A model generated the notes under the pieces. The model was not told the origin of the DNA, did not search any database, and saw nothing but the letters and a program-made list of their open reading frames with translations. Both the position numbers and the translations under genes were made by a program. Shown in pieces: positions 26,477 through 35,590 of a DNA stretch of 64,000 nucleotides (the first letter of the stretch is position 1; the number at the start of each line of letters is the position of its first letter). Source of the stretch: DASXMT01 sp963755985 (GTDB lineage: Bacteria > Actinomycetota > Acidimicrobiia > Acidimicrobiales > RAAP-2); the NCBI GenBank assembly GCA_963755985.1, contig CAVWLO010000001.1:682001-746000 (forward strand), given 5' to 3'.

Positions 26477-26574
26477 CCCGGCGGAGTGGAAAGATGATGC
26501 ACCGTCAGCGCTCCGGGCCCCCGTGGCTCGCGCGGAATTCCAGGCCTTTACCGGCCGATAGAGGGAGGCTCGGC

Positions 26575-27399
26575 TTGACCACGTTGGAGGACGCAACAGT
26601 TACCCCGGTGGTCCTGGGAGGGGTACGTGGCGGACCGCCCGTCCCCACCCTGCGCAGGGACACCTGGTGGGTCCTGCCCGTGGTCACGGCCACCGTGCTC
26701 ACCGCCTTCGTGGGCTATGCCACCTGGGCCGCATTCTCGAACAAGGATTACTTCGCCGGCGCCGCCTTCCACCGGAACCTGATCTCGCCATTCTACTCGC
26801 CCTGCCTCACGGCCAGCTGCGTCCCGGGCAGCCATCCGGGGACCATCATCACCTGGTGGACCATCTCCCCAGCGCTTCTCATCCTCATCTTCCCGCTGGG
26901 CTTCCGGCTCACCTGCTACTACTACCGGAAGGCCTACTACCGGTCCTTCTGGCTGTCGCCCCCGTCGTGCTCGGTGGCCGACGCCCACGCCTCCTACTCC
27001 GGCGAGTCGCGCTTCCCGCTCCTGCTCCAGAACATCCACCGCTACTTCTTCTTCGCCGGCCTGGTCTTCAACGTCATTCTGACCATCGACGTCGTCGTCG
27101 CCTTCCAGCAGCCGGGCCAGGGCATCGGCATCAGTGTGGGCACGGTCGTCCTGGCCATCAACGCCGTCCTCTTGTGGCTGTACTCGCTCAGCTGCCACTC
27201 CTGCCGCCACCTCTGCGGCGGCGGGGTGAAGCAGTTCTCCAAGTCCCCGATCAGGCACAAGATCTGGAAGGCGCTCACCCCGCTCAACGCCCGGCACATG
27301 CTGTTCGCCTGGATGAGCCTGGTGTTCGTGGCCCTCACCGACCTGTACGTGCGCCTGGTGGCGAGTGGCACCATCCATGACGCCGGCTTCCACTTCTAG
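26575..27399 (+). CDS. Succinate dehydrogenase/fumarate reductase membrane anchor subunit
   Basis: The product is about 274 residues with five hydrophobic helices (first VVTATVLTAFVGYATWAAF) and it directly precedes the flavoprotein and iron-sulfur subunits, as the membrane anchor does in the actinobacterial Sdh1 type. Conserved-looking stretches are the His- and Cys-rich SLSCHSCRHLCGGGVKQFS and ALTPLNARHMLFAWMSLVFV, which may hold haem or quinone ligands. It anchors the complex and passes electrons to quinone. The TTG at 26575 is preferred because GGGAGG lies seven bases upstream; no ATG or GTG fits. It starts 99 bp after the 34-bp repeat array. Confidence 0.75.
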   Translation: MTTLEDATVTPVVLGGVRGGPPVPTLRRDTWWVLPVVTATVLTAFVGYATWAAFSNKDYFAGAAFHRNLISPFYSPCLTASCVPGSHPGTIITWWTISPALLILIFPLGFRLTCYYYRKAYYRSFWLSPPSCSVADAHASYSGESRFPLLLQNIHRYFFFAGLVFNVILTIDVVVAFQQPGQGIGISVGTVVLAINAVLLWLYSLSCHSCRHLCGGGVKQFSKSPIRHKIWKALTPLNARHMLFAWMSLVFVALTDLYVRLVASGTIHDAGFHF

Positions 27400-27412
27400 A
27401 GGGACTGAGGAC

Positions 27413-29254
27413 ATGGCAGAGTACGAGACCCACGAATTCGACGTCATCGTCATCGGCGCCGGGGGTGCCGGGCTCCGGGCCGCCATCGAGGCCAAGGCGA
27501 TGGGACTGCGCACCGCGCTGGTGTGCAAGTCGCTGCTGGGCAAGGCCCACACGGTGATGGCCGAGGGCGGCGTTGCCGCGGCCCTCGGGAACGTCTACTC
27601 CGAGGACAGCTGGCAGGTCCACTTCCGGGACACCATGCGCGGCGGCAAGATGCTCAACAACTGGCGGATGGCCCAACTCCACGCCCAAGAGGCCCCTGAC
27701 CGGGTCCGCGAGCTCGAGGAGTGGGGGGCATTGTTCGACCGGACCAAGGACGGGCTGATCCTCCAGCGGGACTTCGGCGGCCACCGCTACGCCCGCCTGG
27801 CCCACGTCGGCGACCGCACCGGACTGGAGCTCATCCGGACCCTGCAGCAAAAGGCGGTGACCGACGGCATCGACGTGTTCATGGAGGTGAAGGTGCTCCG
27901 CCTGCTCCGGGACAGCGACGGCACCGTCTCCGGCCTGGTCGGCTACTGGCGCCCCAGCGGCGAGTTCGTGGTCTTCAAGGCCAAGTCCGTGGTGCTGGCC
28001 ACGGGGAGCATCGGCAAGAGCTGGATGTACACCTCAAACTCCTGGGAGTCGACCGGGGACGGCCACGCCATGGCCCTGTGGGCCGGGGCCGACCTCATCG
28101 ACATGGAGTCGGTGCAGTTCCACCCCACCGGGATGGTGTGGCCCCTGTCGGTCCGGGGCATCCTGGTCACCGAGGGGGTCCGGGGCGACGGCGGCGTGCT
28201 GAGGAACTCGGAGGGCACGCGCTTCATGTTCAACTACATCCCCGAGATGTTCGCGGCCGAGACGGCGGACACCGAGGAGGAGGCGGACCGCTGGTATGAG
28301 GACCACTCGCTCGGCCGGCGTACGCCGGAGTTGCTCCCCCGCGACGAGGTGGCCCGGTCGATCAACAGCGAGGTGAAGGCCGGCCGCGGGAGCCCGCACG
28401 GCGGCGTCTTCCTCGACATCGCCAGCCGCCGGAGCGCCGAGTACATCCGCCGCCGCCTCCCGTCGATGTACCACCAATTCAAGGAGCTGGCCGGGGTGGA
28501 TATCACCACCGAGGCCATGGAGGTCGGCCCGACCTGCCACTACGTCATGGGTGGTATCCGGGTGGAGGCCGACTCGACCGCGGCCACCACTCCCGGCCTC
28601 TTCGCCGCGGGCGAGGTGGCCGGCGGGATGCACGGCGCCAACCGGCTGGGCGGGAACTCGCTGTCCGACCTCTTGGTCTTCGGTCGGCGGGCCGGGCTGG
28701 GCGCAGCCGAGTACGCCGCTGGGCGCACCGGTGCCCCCTCGGTCGACCAGGCCGAGGTGGACGAGGCCGTGGCCGCCGCCCAGGCCCCCTTCGACCGGGA
28801 GGATGGGGAGAACCCCTACGACGTACACCACGACCTCCAGCGGACCATGCAGAGCCTGGTCGGCATCATCAGGACCGACGCCGAGCTGAAGGAGGCCCTG
28901 GGCAAGATCGAGGAGCTCGAGGAGCGCGCCGCCAACATCAGCATTAGCGGTGGTCGCCCCTACAACCCGGGATGGAATCTGGCCACCGACCTGCCCTCCA
29001 TGTTGACCGTGTCCCGGACGGTCGCCCAGGGGGCGCTGAACCGCAAGGAGAGCCGGGGCGGTCACACGCGGGACGACTACCCGCTGCCCGACCCCGAGCT
29101 GGGCAAGGTCAACTTCGTCCAACGCATCCCGGCCGACGCCGAGCACCACGGTGGGCCCGGCGGCGTCCCGCCGGTGCGCAGCATCACCATCGACCCCGAG
29201 CCCTTGCCGGTGATGCCCGACGAGCTCGCGGCCCTGTTCGAGGAGGCGCACTGA
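27413..29254 (+). CDS. sdhA: Succinate dehydrogenase/fumarate reductase flavoprotein subunit
   Basis: The 613-residue product has the FAD dinucleotide-binding start (EFDVIVIGAGGAGLRAAIEA), AEGGVAAALGN, the active-site region QFHPTGMVWPLSVRGILVTE, and GPTCHYVMGGIRVEADS. The later block GEVAGGMHGANRLGGNSLSD closes the FAD domain. It oxidises succinate to fumarate, or the reverse, using covalently bound FAD. The start at 27413 is 13 bp after the anchor gene, and its stop overlaps the sdhB start by one base, so the three genes form one operon. The usual covalent-FAD histidine lies in the SLLGKAHTVMAEGGV segment. Confidence 0.95.
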   Translation: MAEYETHEFDVIVIGAGGAGLRAAIEAKAMGLRTALVCKSLLGKAHTVMAEGGVAAALGNVYSEDSWQVHFRDTMRGGKMLNNWRMAQLHAQEAPDRVRELEEWGALFDRTKDGLILQRDFGGHRYARLAHVGDRTGLELIRTLQQKAVTDGIDVFMEVKVLRLLRDSDGTVSGLVGYWRPSGEFVVFKAKSVVLATGSIGKSWMYTSNSWESTGDGHAMALWAGADLIDMESVQFHPTGMVWPLSVRGILVTEGVRGDGGVLRNSEGTRFMFNYIPEMFAAETADTEEEADRWYEDHSLGRRTPELLPRDEVARSINSEVKAGRGSPHGGVFLDIASRRSAEYIRRRLPSMYHQFKELAGVDITTEAMEVGPTCHYVMGGIRVEADSTAATTPGLFAAGEVAGGMHGANRLGGNSLSDLLVFGRRAGLGAAEYAAGRTGAPSVDQAEVDEAVAAAQAPFDREDGENPYDVHHDLQRTMQSLVGIIRTDAELKEALGKIEELEERAANISISGGRPYNPGWNLATDLPSMLTVSRTVAQGALNRKESRGGHTRDDYPLPDPELGKVNFVQRIPADAEHHGGPGGVPPVRSITIDPEPLPVMPDELAALFEEAH

Positions 29255-30285
29255 TGGCTGACGAGACCCTTACCGAGGAGTCCGGCGAGCCCGAGACTCC
29301 GCCCACCACCGACGACGGCGACGGCGACGTCGGCCGTGGCGACGGTGGCGGCGGCGGCGACCATGAGCATGGCGCGCTGCCCTCGGCCACTCCCGCACCC
29401 GCTCCCTCCGACCCGGTGGAGCCGGTGCAAGAGAGTGGTGACGTGACCATGCACCTGTGGCGCGGGGACGCCGACGGCGGCGATTTCGAGACCTACGAAC
29501 TCCCGGCCCAAGAGGGCGAGGTGGTCCTGGACGTGATCCACCGGGTCCAGGCCGTCCATGCTCCCGACTTGGCCTGCCGCTGGAACTGCAAGGCAGGCAA
29601 GTGCGGGTCGTGCTCGGCCGAGATCAACGGCAAGCCTGCTCTCATGTGCATGACCCGGATGGACACCCTGCCCGAGGGCGAGGCGGTCACCGTGGCCCCG
29701 CTGCGGACATTCCCCATCCTGCGGGATCTGGTGACCGACGTCTCCTATAACTACGAGGTGGCGAAGAGGGTCCCGCCCTTCGCTCCTCGGGCCAAGACCG
29801 AGGACGAGGTCGAAGCCGGGGGCTACCGGATGCAGCAGATGGACGTCGAGCGGAGCCAGGAGTTCCGCAAGTGCATCGAGTGCTTCTTGTGTCAGGACGT
29901 CTGCCACGTCATACGGGACCACGAGGACAACAAGACGGCCTACGCCGGCCCGCGCTTCTTCATCCGGTCGGCCGAGCTGGAGATGCACCCTCTCGACACC
30001 AACGACCGGCGCCAGCTGCTCCAAGACGAGCAGGGCCTGGGCAAGTGCAACATCACCAAGTGCTGCACCGAGGTCTGCCCCGAGCACATCAAGATCACCG
30101 ACAACGCCATCATCCCCATGAAGGAGCGGGTGGTCGACGCCACCTACGATCCCGTCGCCTGGCTGGGACGAAAGATCCGGCGCCGGACCAAGCGCAGCGC
30201 GGCCGAAGCGGCTGCATCGTCGCCGGCCCACGGGCCGGCGGCCGTCATGCCGGCCCAGCCGGTCGAGAACGCACTGGTAGACTGA
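29254..30285 (+). CDS. sdhB: Succinate dehydrogenase/fumarate reductase iron-sulfur subunit
   Basis: The 343-residue product has all three cluster motifs. CRWNCKAGKCGSC with a later LMC binds [2Fe-2S]. CIECFLCQDVC holds most ligands of [4Fe-4S]. CNITKCCTEVCPEHI supplies [3Fe-4S] ligands. It carries electrons from the flavoprotein to the membrane anchor. Two parts are longer than usual: an N-terminal extension of about 65 residues rich in Asp, Gly, Glu and Pro, and a C-terminal Ala/Pro-rich tail of about 45. Both look disordered. The start overlaps the sdhA stop (TGATG). Confidence 0.94.
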   Translation: MADETLTEESGEPETPPTTDDGDGDVGRGDGGGGGDHEHGALPSATPAPAPSDPVEPVQESGDVTMHLWRGDADGGDFETYELPAQEGEVVLDVIHRVQAVHAPDLACRWNCKAGKCGSCSAEINGKPALMCMTRMDTLPEGEAVTVAPLRTFPILRDLVTDVSYNYEVAKRVPPFAPRAKTEDEVEAGGYRMQQMDVERSQEFRKCIECFLCQDVCHVIRDHEDNKTAYAGPRFFIRSAELEMHPLDTNDRRQLLQDEQGLGKCNITKCCTEVCPEHIKITDNAIIPMKERVVDATYDPVAWLGRKIRRRTKRSAAEAAASSPAHGPAAVMPAQPVENALVD

Positions 30286-30301
30286 GCACCGTGGGAGCCG
30301 T

Positions 30302-30721
30302 GTGCCCCGGTTCCTGAGCGCCGAGTGGATCGACGCCTTCGATGAGGCCCTCGAGGACGTGGTCCTGCCCGAGCCCAGTGCGGACGCCGGCCTCGCCGCA
30401 TCGAGCGGGCGATTCGCCGTGGCCCAGCACGTGCAGGGCGGCCCGGACGGCGACGTCACCGTCTTGTTGACGGTGGACGCCGGCTCGCTCCGGGTGGCGC
30501 GGGTGGACGGGGACGATCCCGAGCCCCGGCCCGACGTCACCATCGTCCTCTCCTATGAGGACGCCGTCGCCCTCTCCACCGGAGAGCTGCCGGCAGCCGA
30601 GGCGATCCGGGCCGGGCGCATCAAGGTCCGCGGCGACCTCTCGGTCCTGGCCGCAGGACAGGCCATGATGGTGGCCGCCCAGCCCCACATCCGGGAGCTG
30701 GCCGCGGGGACGACCTACTGA
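30302..30721 (+). CDS. SCP2 sterol-carrier-like domain protein
   Basis: The 139-residue product, starting at GTG, has the SCP2-like pattern of alternating strands with DVTIVLSYEDAVALSTGELP, then EAIRAGRIKVRGDLSVLAAG, the usual C-terminal hydrophobic helix block. SCP2 folds bind lipid-like ligands in a hydrophobic tunnel. It starts 16 bp after sdhB and is probably cotranscribed with it. The ligand is unknown. Confidence 0.8.
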   Translation: MPRFLSAEWIDAFDEALEDVVLPEPSADAGLAASSGRFAVAQHVQGGPDGDVTVLLTVDAGSLRVARVDGDDPEPRPDVTIVLSYEDAVALSTGELPAAEAIRAGRIKVRGDLSVLAAGQAMMVAAQPHIRELAAGTTY

Positions 30722-30755
30722 GAGCCCGCGAGAGCCGACGGCGAGTGGAGGGGCC

Positions 30756-31167
30756 ATGGAGGTAGTCAACAGCCGGACGATCATCCATCCCACCGACCTC
30801 GCCCGGTCCCTCGAGTTCTACGGGTCGAAGCTCGGCCTGGCCGTGGCCCGGGAGTTCGGCTCCGGTGCGTTCCGGGGCGTGGTGTACTTCCTGGGCGGCG
30901 GCTTCATCGAGATCTCCGGCCACCGCGACCGCGGCGGCGGCTCCCCAGACGGTCCCACCGATCGCGCTGTGGCTGCAGGTTCGAGATGTCGCGGCGACGG
31001 TGGACGAGCTGTCCCATCGGGGCGTGCCCATCGTCCGGGCCCCCGAGCTCGAGCCATGGGGTCTCATCGAGGCGTGGATCGATGACCCTGACGGACTGCG
31101 CATCCATGTGGTCGAGATTCCCGAGGACCACCCCATCCGCCGAGACGTACGCGACCTGCCCGGCTGA
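30756..31167 (+). pseudogene. VOC-family (glyoxalase-like) protein, frameshifted
   Basis: The first frame (MEVVNSRTIIHPTDLARSLE, then FYGSKLGLAVAREFGSG and GGGFIEISGH) is the N-terminal half of a vicinal-oxygen-chelate domain. Near 30935, within a run of GGC codons, the homologous reading moves to the next frame: APQTVPPIALWLQVRDVAAT, then VDELSHRGVPIVRAPEL and GLIEAWIDDPDGLRIHVVEI. One extra or missing base joins them into a normal domain of about 135 residues. It is either a genuine frameshift or a sequencing error in a GC-rich repeat. It follows the SCP2 gene. Confidence 0.75.
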
Positions 31168-31264
31168 GCTGTCGGCTCGGGGTGGCTGTTCGATCGAGCG
31201 GGGCCCGGCCCGGGTCCATCTCGATGAACCATTCGGAGACCGCATCGAGCTCGTCCGGGGCTGA
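31168..31264 (+). pseudogene. Possible VOC-domain C-terminal remnant
   Basis: Directly after the frameshifted VOC gene, one frame reads SIERGPARVHLDEPFGDRIE, then LVRG and stop. The stretch DEPFGDRIELV matches the closing strand of VOC domains (typically DPFGNRIEL). It looks like the tail of a second VOC copy, consistent with partial duplication and decay. It has no start codon of its own. Confidence 0.4.
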
Positions 31265-31360
31265 TCGGGACCCGTTTGACCTGGTGGGAAGGGCCTATGA
31301 CATTGGGGCGGGCAGGCGGGTATTGTCGGCTCCCAGCACAGTCTACGAAGGGGGAACCCC

Positions 31361-31579
31361 GTGGCATTGTCCGGATTCATGGACGACCAGGTGCTCCAGC
31401 ATTACCGAGCGCTCCTCGACGCCGAGGACGGAGCGTTCGACGCACTGGAGCACGCGTGCGAAGACGGCGACCGAGGCCATTGGGAGGCCGACGTGGCCGA
31501 ATGGCAGCAGGCGCTGCACAAGAAGATCGTCTTCCTCCAGCGGCTCGGCTTGGAGATGCCCCAGCTGGCCTCGACCTGA
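31361..31579 (+). CDS. Small helical conserved hypothetical protein
   Basis: The 72-residue product is predicted to be helical and acidic (HYRALLDAEDGAFDALEHAC, then EWQQALHKKIVFLQRLGLEM). A strong GAAGGGGG ribosome-binding site precedes the GTG start. I recognise no family and see no membrane segment or metal motif beyond a single Cys. It converges on mdh. Confidence 0.6.
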   Translation: MALSGFMDDQVLQHYRALLDAEDGAFDALEHACEDGDRGHWEADVAEWQQALHKKIVFLQRLGLEMPQLAST

Positions 31580-31665
31580 GCCCCCGACGCTGACCGGGGG
31601 GTCACCCCCGGGCCGGCCGGGCGCCGGCCCCCCGGTTACGTGGCGCGGGACGTTCCCGGCTTGGG

Positions 31666-32655
31666 TTAGGGCAACAGGGCGGCCACGTCGGAGCGCTCGG
31701 ACTCGAGCTCCTCGGTCGTCACCCGGATCCGATCGGTGGCGAACTCGTCGTGGCTGAGGCCCTCGACCACGGTCCACCCGCCGTGGCCGTCGGAGCGGAC
31801 CGGGAAACCGAACTGCAGGCCCTCGGGAACGCCGTACTCGCCCTTGGAGACGACGGCCAGGGAGGTGAACTCGTCCCCCGGGGTGACGTCGGTGATGCTC
31901 ACCACCGAGTCGATCACCGCGTTGGCCGCCGAGGCGGCCGACGACAGGCCCCGGGCCTCGATGATCGCTGCCCCCCGCTTCTGCACGGTGGTGATGAAGT
32001 CCCCCTCGAGCCAGGCCGAGTCCGTGATGACCTCGGTCACCGGCTTGCCGTCGACGCGGGCGTTGGCGAAGTCGGGGAACTGGGTGGAGGAATGGTTGCC
32101 CCAGATGGCCAGGTGTGTGACCGACGAGACCGGCACCCCGGCCCGCTGGGCCAACTGGCTCTTGGCCCGGTTCTCGTCCAGCCGGGTCATGGCGAACCAG
32201 CGATCGACCGGGACCTCGGGAGCGTGGGACCGGGCGATGAGGCAGTTGGTGTTGCAGGGGTTGCCCACCACCAGGATGCGGACATCCGAGGCGGCGTGGG
32301 CGGCGACGGCCTGGCCCTGTGGCTGGAAGATCCCACCGTTGATGTTGAGTAGGTCGCTCCGTTCCATGCCCGCCTTGCGGGGGACCGACCCGACCAGCAG
32401 GGCCCAGTTGGTGCCGTCGAAGGCCGTCTTGAGATCAGCGGTGGCCACGATGTCACTGACCAGGGGGAAGGCCGAGTCGTCGAGCTCCATCACCACGCCC
32501 TCGAGGGCCTTCATGCCCGGCTCGATCTCGAGCAGGCGCAGCACGATCGGCTGGTCGGGCCCGAGGAGCTGGCCGGAGGCGATCCGGAACAGGAGGGAGT
32601 AGCCGATCTGGCCGGCTGCTCCGGTGACGGTGACGTGAACGGGTGTCTTGGCCAT
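31666..32655 (-). CDS. mdh: Malate dehydrogenase
   Basis: The 329-residue product is an NAD-dependent malate dehydrogenase of the cytosolic-like type that interconverts malate and oxaloacetate in the TCA cycle. The NAD-binding start is VTGAAGQIGYSLLFRIASG. The substrate-binding arginine region is SVPRKAGMERSDLL. The catalytic histidine lies in AIWGNHSSTQFPD. It is monocistronic or paired with icd upstream on the same strand, with an 80-bp gap. Length is normal. Confidence 0.95.
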   Translation of the reverse strand: MAKTPVHVTVTGAAGQIGYSLLFRIASGQLLGPDQPIVLRLLEIEPGMKALEGVVMELDDSAFPLVSDIVATADLKTAFDGTNWALLVGSVPRKAGMERSDLLNINGGIFQPQGQAVAAHAASDVRILVVGNPCNTNCLIARSHAPEVPVDRWFAMTRLDENRAKSQLAQRAGVPVSSVTHLAIWGNHSSTQFPDFANARVDGKPVTEVITDSAWLEGDFITTVQKRGAAIIEARGLSSAASAANAVIDSVVSITDVTPGDEFTSLAVVSKGEYGVPEGLQFGFPVRSDGHGGWTVVEGLSHDEFATDRIRVTTEELESERSDVAALLP

Positions 32656-32735
32656 GGCGCCGAGGCTATCCGTGTGCCCGGCAAGGGTCGAACCAGCGGC
32701 TCGGGCCGGTTACCGGCGGCCGGCCCTCGGGCTGG

Positions 32736-33932
32736 TCAGAGGCGGTCGACGATCGCCGAAGCGAACTCAGAGCACTTCACCTCGGTGGCCCCGTCCATCA
32801 ACCGGGCGAAGTCGTAGGTGACGACCTTGTCGGCGATGGTCTTCTCCAGGGCCTGGACGATGTCGGAGGCCGCGTCCGTCCACCCGAGATGCTCGAACAT
32901 CATGACGCCCGACAGCAGCACCGACCCGGGGTTGACCTTGTCCTGCCCGGCGTACTTGGGAGCCGTGCCGTGGGTCGCCTCGAAGATCCCGTGGCCGGTG
33001 ACGTAATTGATGTTGCCACCCGGGGCGATGCCGATGCCCCCGACCTGAGCGGCCAGGGCGTCGGACAGGTAGTCGCCGTTCAGATTGGTGGTGGCGATGA
33101 CGTCGAAGTCGGACGGTCGGGTGAGGACCTGTTGCAGGGTGATGTCGGCGATGTTGTCCTTGACCAGCAGCTTGTCACCGGGCTTGCCGTCGCAGTCCTC
33201 CCAGCCCACGGCGACGTCGGCGAACTCTTCGCGAACCAGGTCGTAGCCCCAGTTCCGGAAGGCCCCCTCGGTGAACTTTTGGATGTTCCCCTTGTGGACC
33301 ATGGTCACGCTCTCCCGCTTGTGGGAGAGGGCGTAGTTGATGGATGCCCGGATCAGGCGCTTGGAGCCGAGCTCGGAGATGGGCTTGATGCCGATTCCCG
33401 AACCCTCCCGGATCTCCCAACCCATCTCGTCACGGAGGAAGGCCGACAGCTTGGCCGCGTCGGGGGTATAGGCCTCGGCCTCGAGCCCGGCATAGATGTC
33501 CTCGGTGTTCTCCCGGAAGATCACCATGTCGACCGCCTCGGGATGGAGCACGGGGGAGGGCACACCGGTGAACCAGCGCACCGGGCGCAAACACACGTAC
33601 AGGTCGAGGATCTGGCGGAGGGCCACGTTGAGCGAACGGATGCCGCCGCCGACCGGCGTGGTCAGCGGGCCCTTGATGCCGATCAGGTGGGACCGGAACG
33701 CCTCGACCGTCTCGTCGGGCAGCCAGTTCCCGGTCTCGTCGAATGCCTTCTGCCCGGCCAGGACTTCCTTCCAGGCGATGGTCTTGCCCGCCTTGGTGGC
33801 GGCCGCGTCGAGAACCAGCTTGGCCGCCGGCCAGATGTCGACGCCGGTGCCGTCACCCTCGATGAAGGGGATGATGGGTTGGTCGGGCACGTGGAGGGTG
33901 CCGTCGGCACCAAGGGTGATCTTTTCGGGCAT
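32736..33932 (-). CDS. icd: Isocitrate dehydrogenase (NADP-dependent type)
   Basis: The 398-residue product is the homodimeric, E. coli-like isocitrate dehydrogenase that converts isocitrate to 2-oxoglutarate. Substrate-binding blocks are KGPLTTPVGGGIRSLNVALR (its Ser is the site phosphorylated in E. coli) and VDMVIFRENTEDIYAGLE. NYALSHKRESVTMVHKGNIQ and EATHGTAPKYAGQDKVNPGS follow. Cofactor choice cannot be fixed by eye, but the family is mostly NADP-dependent. It lies 80 bp upstream of mdh on the same strand. Confidence 0.94.
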   Translation of the reverse strand: MPEKITLGADGTLHVPDQPIIPFIEGDGTGVDIWPAAKLVLDAAATKAGKTIAWKEVLAGQKAFDETGNWLPDETVEAFRSHLIGIKGPLTTPVGGGIRSLNVALRQILDLYVCLRPVRWFTGVPSPVLHPEAVDMVIFRENTEDIYAGLEAEAYTPDAAKLSAFLRDEMGWEIREGSGIGIKPISELGSKRLIRASINYALSHKRESVTMVHKGNIQKFTEGAFRNWGYDLVREEFADVAVGWEDCDGKPGDKLLVKDNIADITLQQVLTRPSDFDVIATTNLNGDYLSDALAAQVGGIGIAPGGNINYVTGHGIFEATHGTAPKYAGQDKVNPGSVLLSGVMMFEHLGWTDAASDIVQALEKTIADKVVTYDFARLMDGATEVKCSEFASAIVDRL

Positions 33933-34045
33933 GGCCGCAGCCTATCGGTGACGACACCCGGTGCCGCCAGCTCGAAGGTTGGGGCACATCGGCGCCGACT
34001 GTCGCCCGACCACCCAACGGCGGGGCCCGGCGAATCATCAGTCGG

Positions 34046-34915
34046 TCAACGCACTCCGGGCCCCAGCTCGAGGGCGTCGTAGATCTCGCGGGTCGCACTG
34101 GACCGGTTCAACGTGTAGAAGTGCAGCCCCGGAACACCGGTAGCCAAGAGCTTTTCGCACAGCTCGATGGCCATGGCCACGCCGGTCCGGCGGACCGCCT
34201 CGGCGCCGCCCTCCTCCGACGCCGCCTCGAGGCGCGCCACCATCGCCGGGGGCAGGGCGCTGCCCATTTCGGCCATGCGGGGGATCGAGCGCAGGGACGT
34301 CACCGGCATGATCCCGGGAAGGACCGGCTTGTCCACACCCAGGGCGGACAGGTCGTCGACCAGGTCGACGTACTCGTCGGCGTCGAAGAAGAACTGGGTG
34401 ACGGCGAAGTCGGCCAGGCGCAGCTTCTCGGCCAGGTAGTGGCGGTCGCTCTCCCGCGACGGGGAAGCCGGGTGACCAGCCGGGTGTGCGGCCACCCCGA
34501 TGGAGAAGCCGCCGATGGCTCGGGCCAGCTCGACCAGCTCCCGGGCGTGCCGGAGCTCGCCGGGGCCATCGGCCGGATCGGTGGGCGGATCACCGCCCAG
34601 CGCCATCAGGTTCTCGACGCCGGCCTGGCGGAAGGAGACCAGGATCTCGGCCAGCTCCAGGCGGGTGTGGGCCACACAGATCAGGTGGGCCATCGGCGTG
34701 AGCGACGTGGCATGCCTCATGCCAGACACCAGGTCGTAGGTCCGGGCCCGGGAGGAGGGCCCGCCCCGGTAGGTCACCGAGACGAACGAGGGCCCGAGCG
34801 GTTCGAGCTCGCGGATGGTCCGCGTGAGCGTCACTTGCTCGGCATCGGTCTTGGGCGGGAAGAACTCGAACGAGTAGGTCGGCCCGCCGGCCAACAGGTC
34901 TGCAATCCTGGGCAT
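34046..34915 (-). CDS. metF: 5,10-Methylenetetrahydrofolate reductase
   Basis: The 289-residue product is an FAD-containing reductase making 5-methyl-THF for methionine synthesis. Typical features are the start YSFEFFPPKTDAEQ, FVSVTYRGGPSSRARTYDL, HLICVAHTRLELAEIL and MALGGDPPTDPADG. The later FAVTQFFFDADEYVDLVDDL and PVLPGIMPVTSL complete the barrel. It stands alone between icd and the decayed channel gene on opposite strands. Length matches the bacterial single-domain form. Confidence 0.94.
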   Translation of the reverse strand: MPRIADLLAGGPTYSFEFFPPKTDAEQVTLTRTIRELEPLGPSFVSVTYRGGPSSRARTYDLVSGMRHATSLTPMAHLICVAHTRLELAEILVSFRQAGVENLMALGGDPPTDPADGPGELRHARELVELARAIGGFSIGVAAHPAGHPASPSRESDRHYLAEKLRLADFAVTQFFFDADEYVDLVDDLSALGVDKPVLPGIMPVTSLRSIPRMAEMGSALPPAMVARLEAASEEGGAEAVRRTGVAMAIELCEKLLATGVPGLHFYTLNRSSATREIYDALELGPGVR

Positions 34916-35039
34916 AGCTGGACAAGCCTACCGCCGGCCTGTCGAACGGTCCCGCCCCGGCGACCCCGGGCACGCCAGCGGGTGCGCCGCAGGCCGGTGC
35001 CCGTGAGCGGGCAACGGCGGGGTTAGGGTTTCCGGTGCC

Positions 35040-35399
35040 ATGCACAAGGGCCGCCTGGAAAGCCTCAGCGACAGCGTCTTCGCCGTGGCCATGACCCTGC
35101 TGGTCTTCGACCTCCGCCTGCCGCCCTCCGACCTGGTCGGCGGGTTCGACCACTACTTCACCAGCCGGTGGCCGCACTATGTCGGCTTCCCCCTGTCCTT
35201 CGCCATGATCGCCATGATCTAGGTGGAACACCACTGGATCTTCCATCAGCTCCGGGAGGTGGACAACGTCCTGGTCGGCATAAACATGTTGCTGCTGGGC
35301 CTAGTGGTGCTGCTCCCCTTCCCGACCGCCACGCTCGCCCGGACCGTGTCCTGGATCCTGGGCCTCAACGACCGCTACCCGGGCTTCAGCCTCAAGTAG
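35040..35399 (+). pseudogene. TMEM175-like (DUF1211) channel gene with internal amber stop
   Basis: The first 60 codons encode RLESLSDSVFAVAMTLLVFD, the hallmark first helix of TMEM175/DUF1211 potassium-channel-like proteins, and a second helix. A TAG at 35221-35223 interrupts at a position where relatives have a tryptophan (the next residues are VEHHWIFHQLREVD). The same frame then continues through a third hydrophobic segment to 35399. Even with the stop removed the protein would be about 119 residues, shorter than the usual 200. It is therefore decayed and truncated. Confidence 0.7.
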
Positions 35400-35590
35400 C
35401 ACCGGCGCCCACTGCACACCGACCGGCCCGCTCGATGTCGGTCGATGTGCAGGGCCCGTTCCTCTGCACCACGGTCCCTCTGCACCAGCGTTCGCCCACG
35501 GCGCCGTCGTGTCAGAGGACGGGCGCCATCCCTGCTGCGCCATCCCAAGAGCGCGATCCCTCCGGCCTGTGGATTCCTACTCCGCGATCC

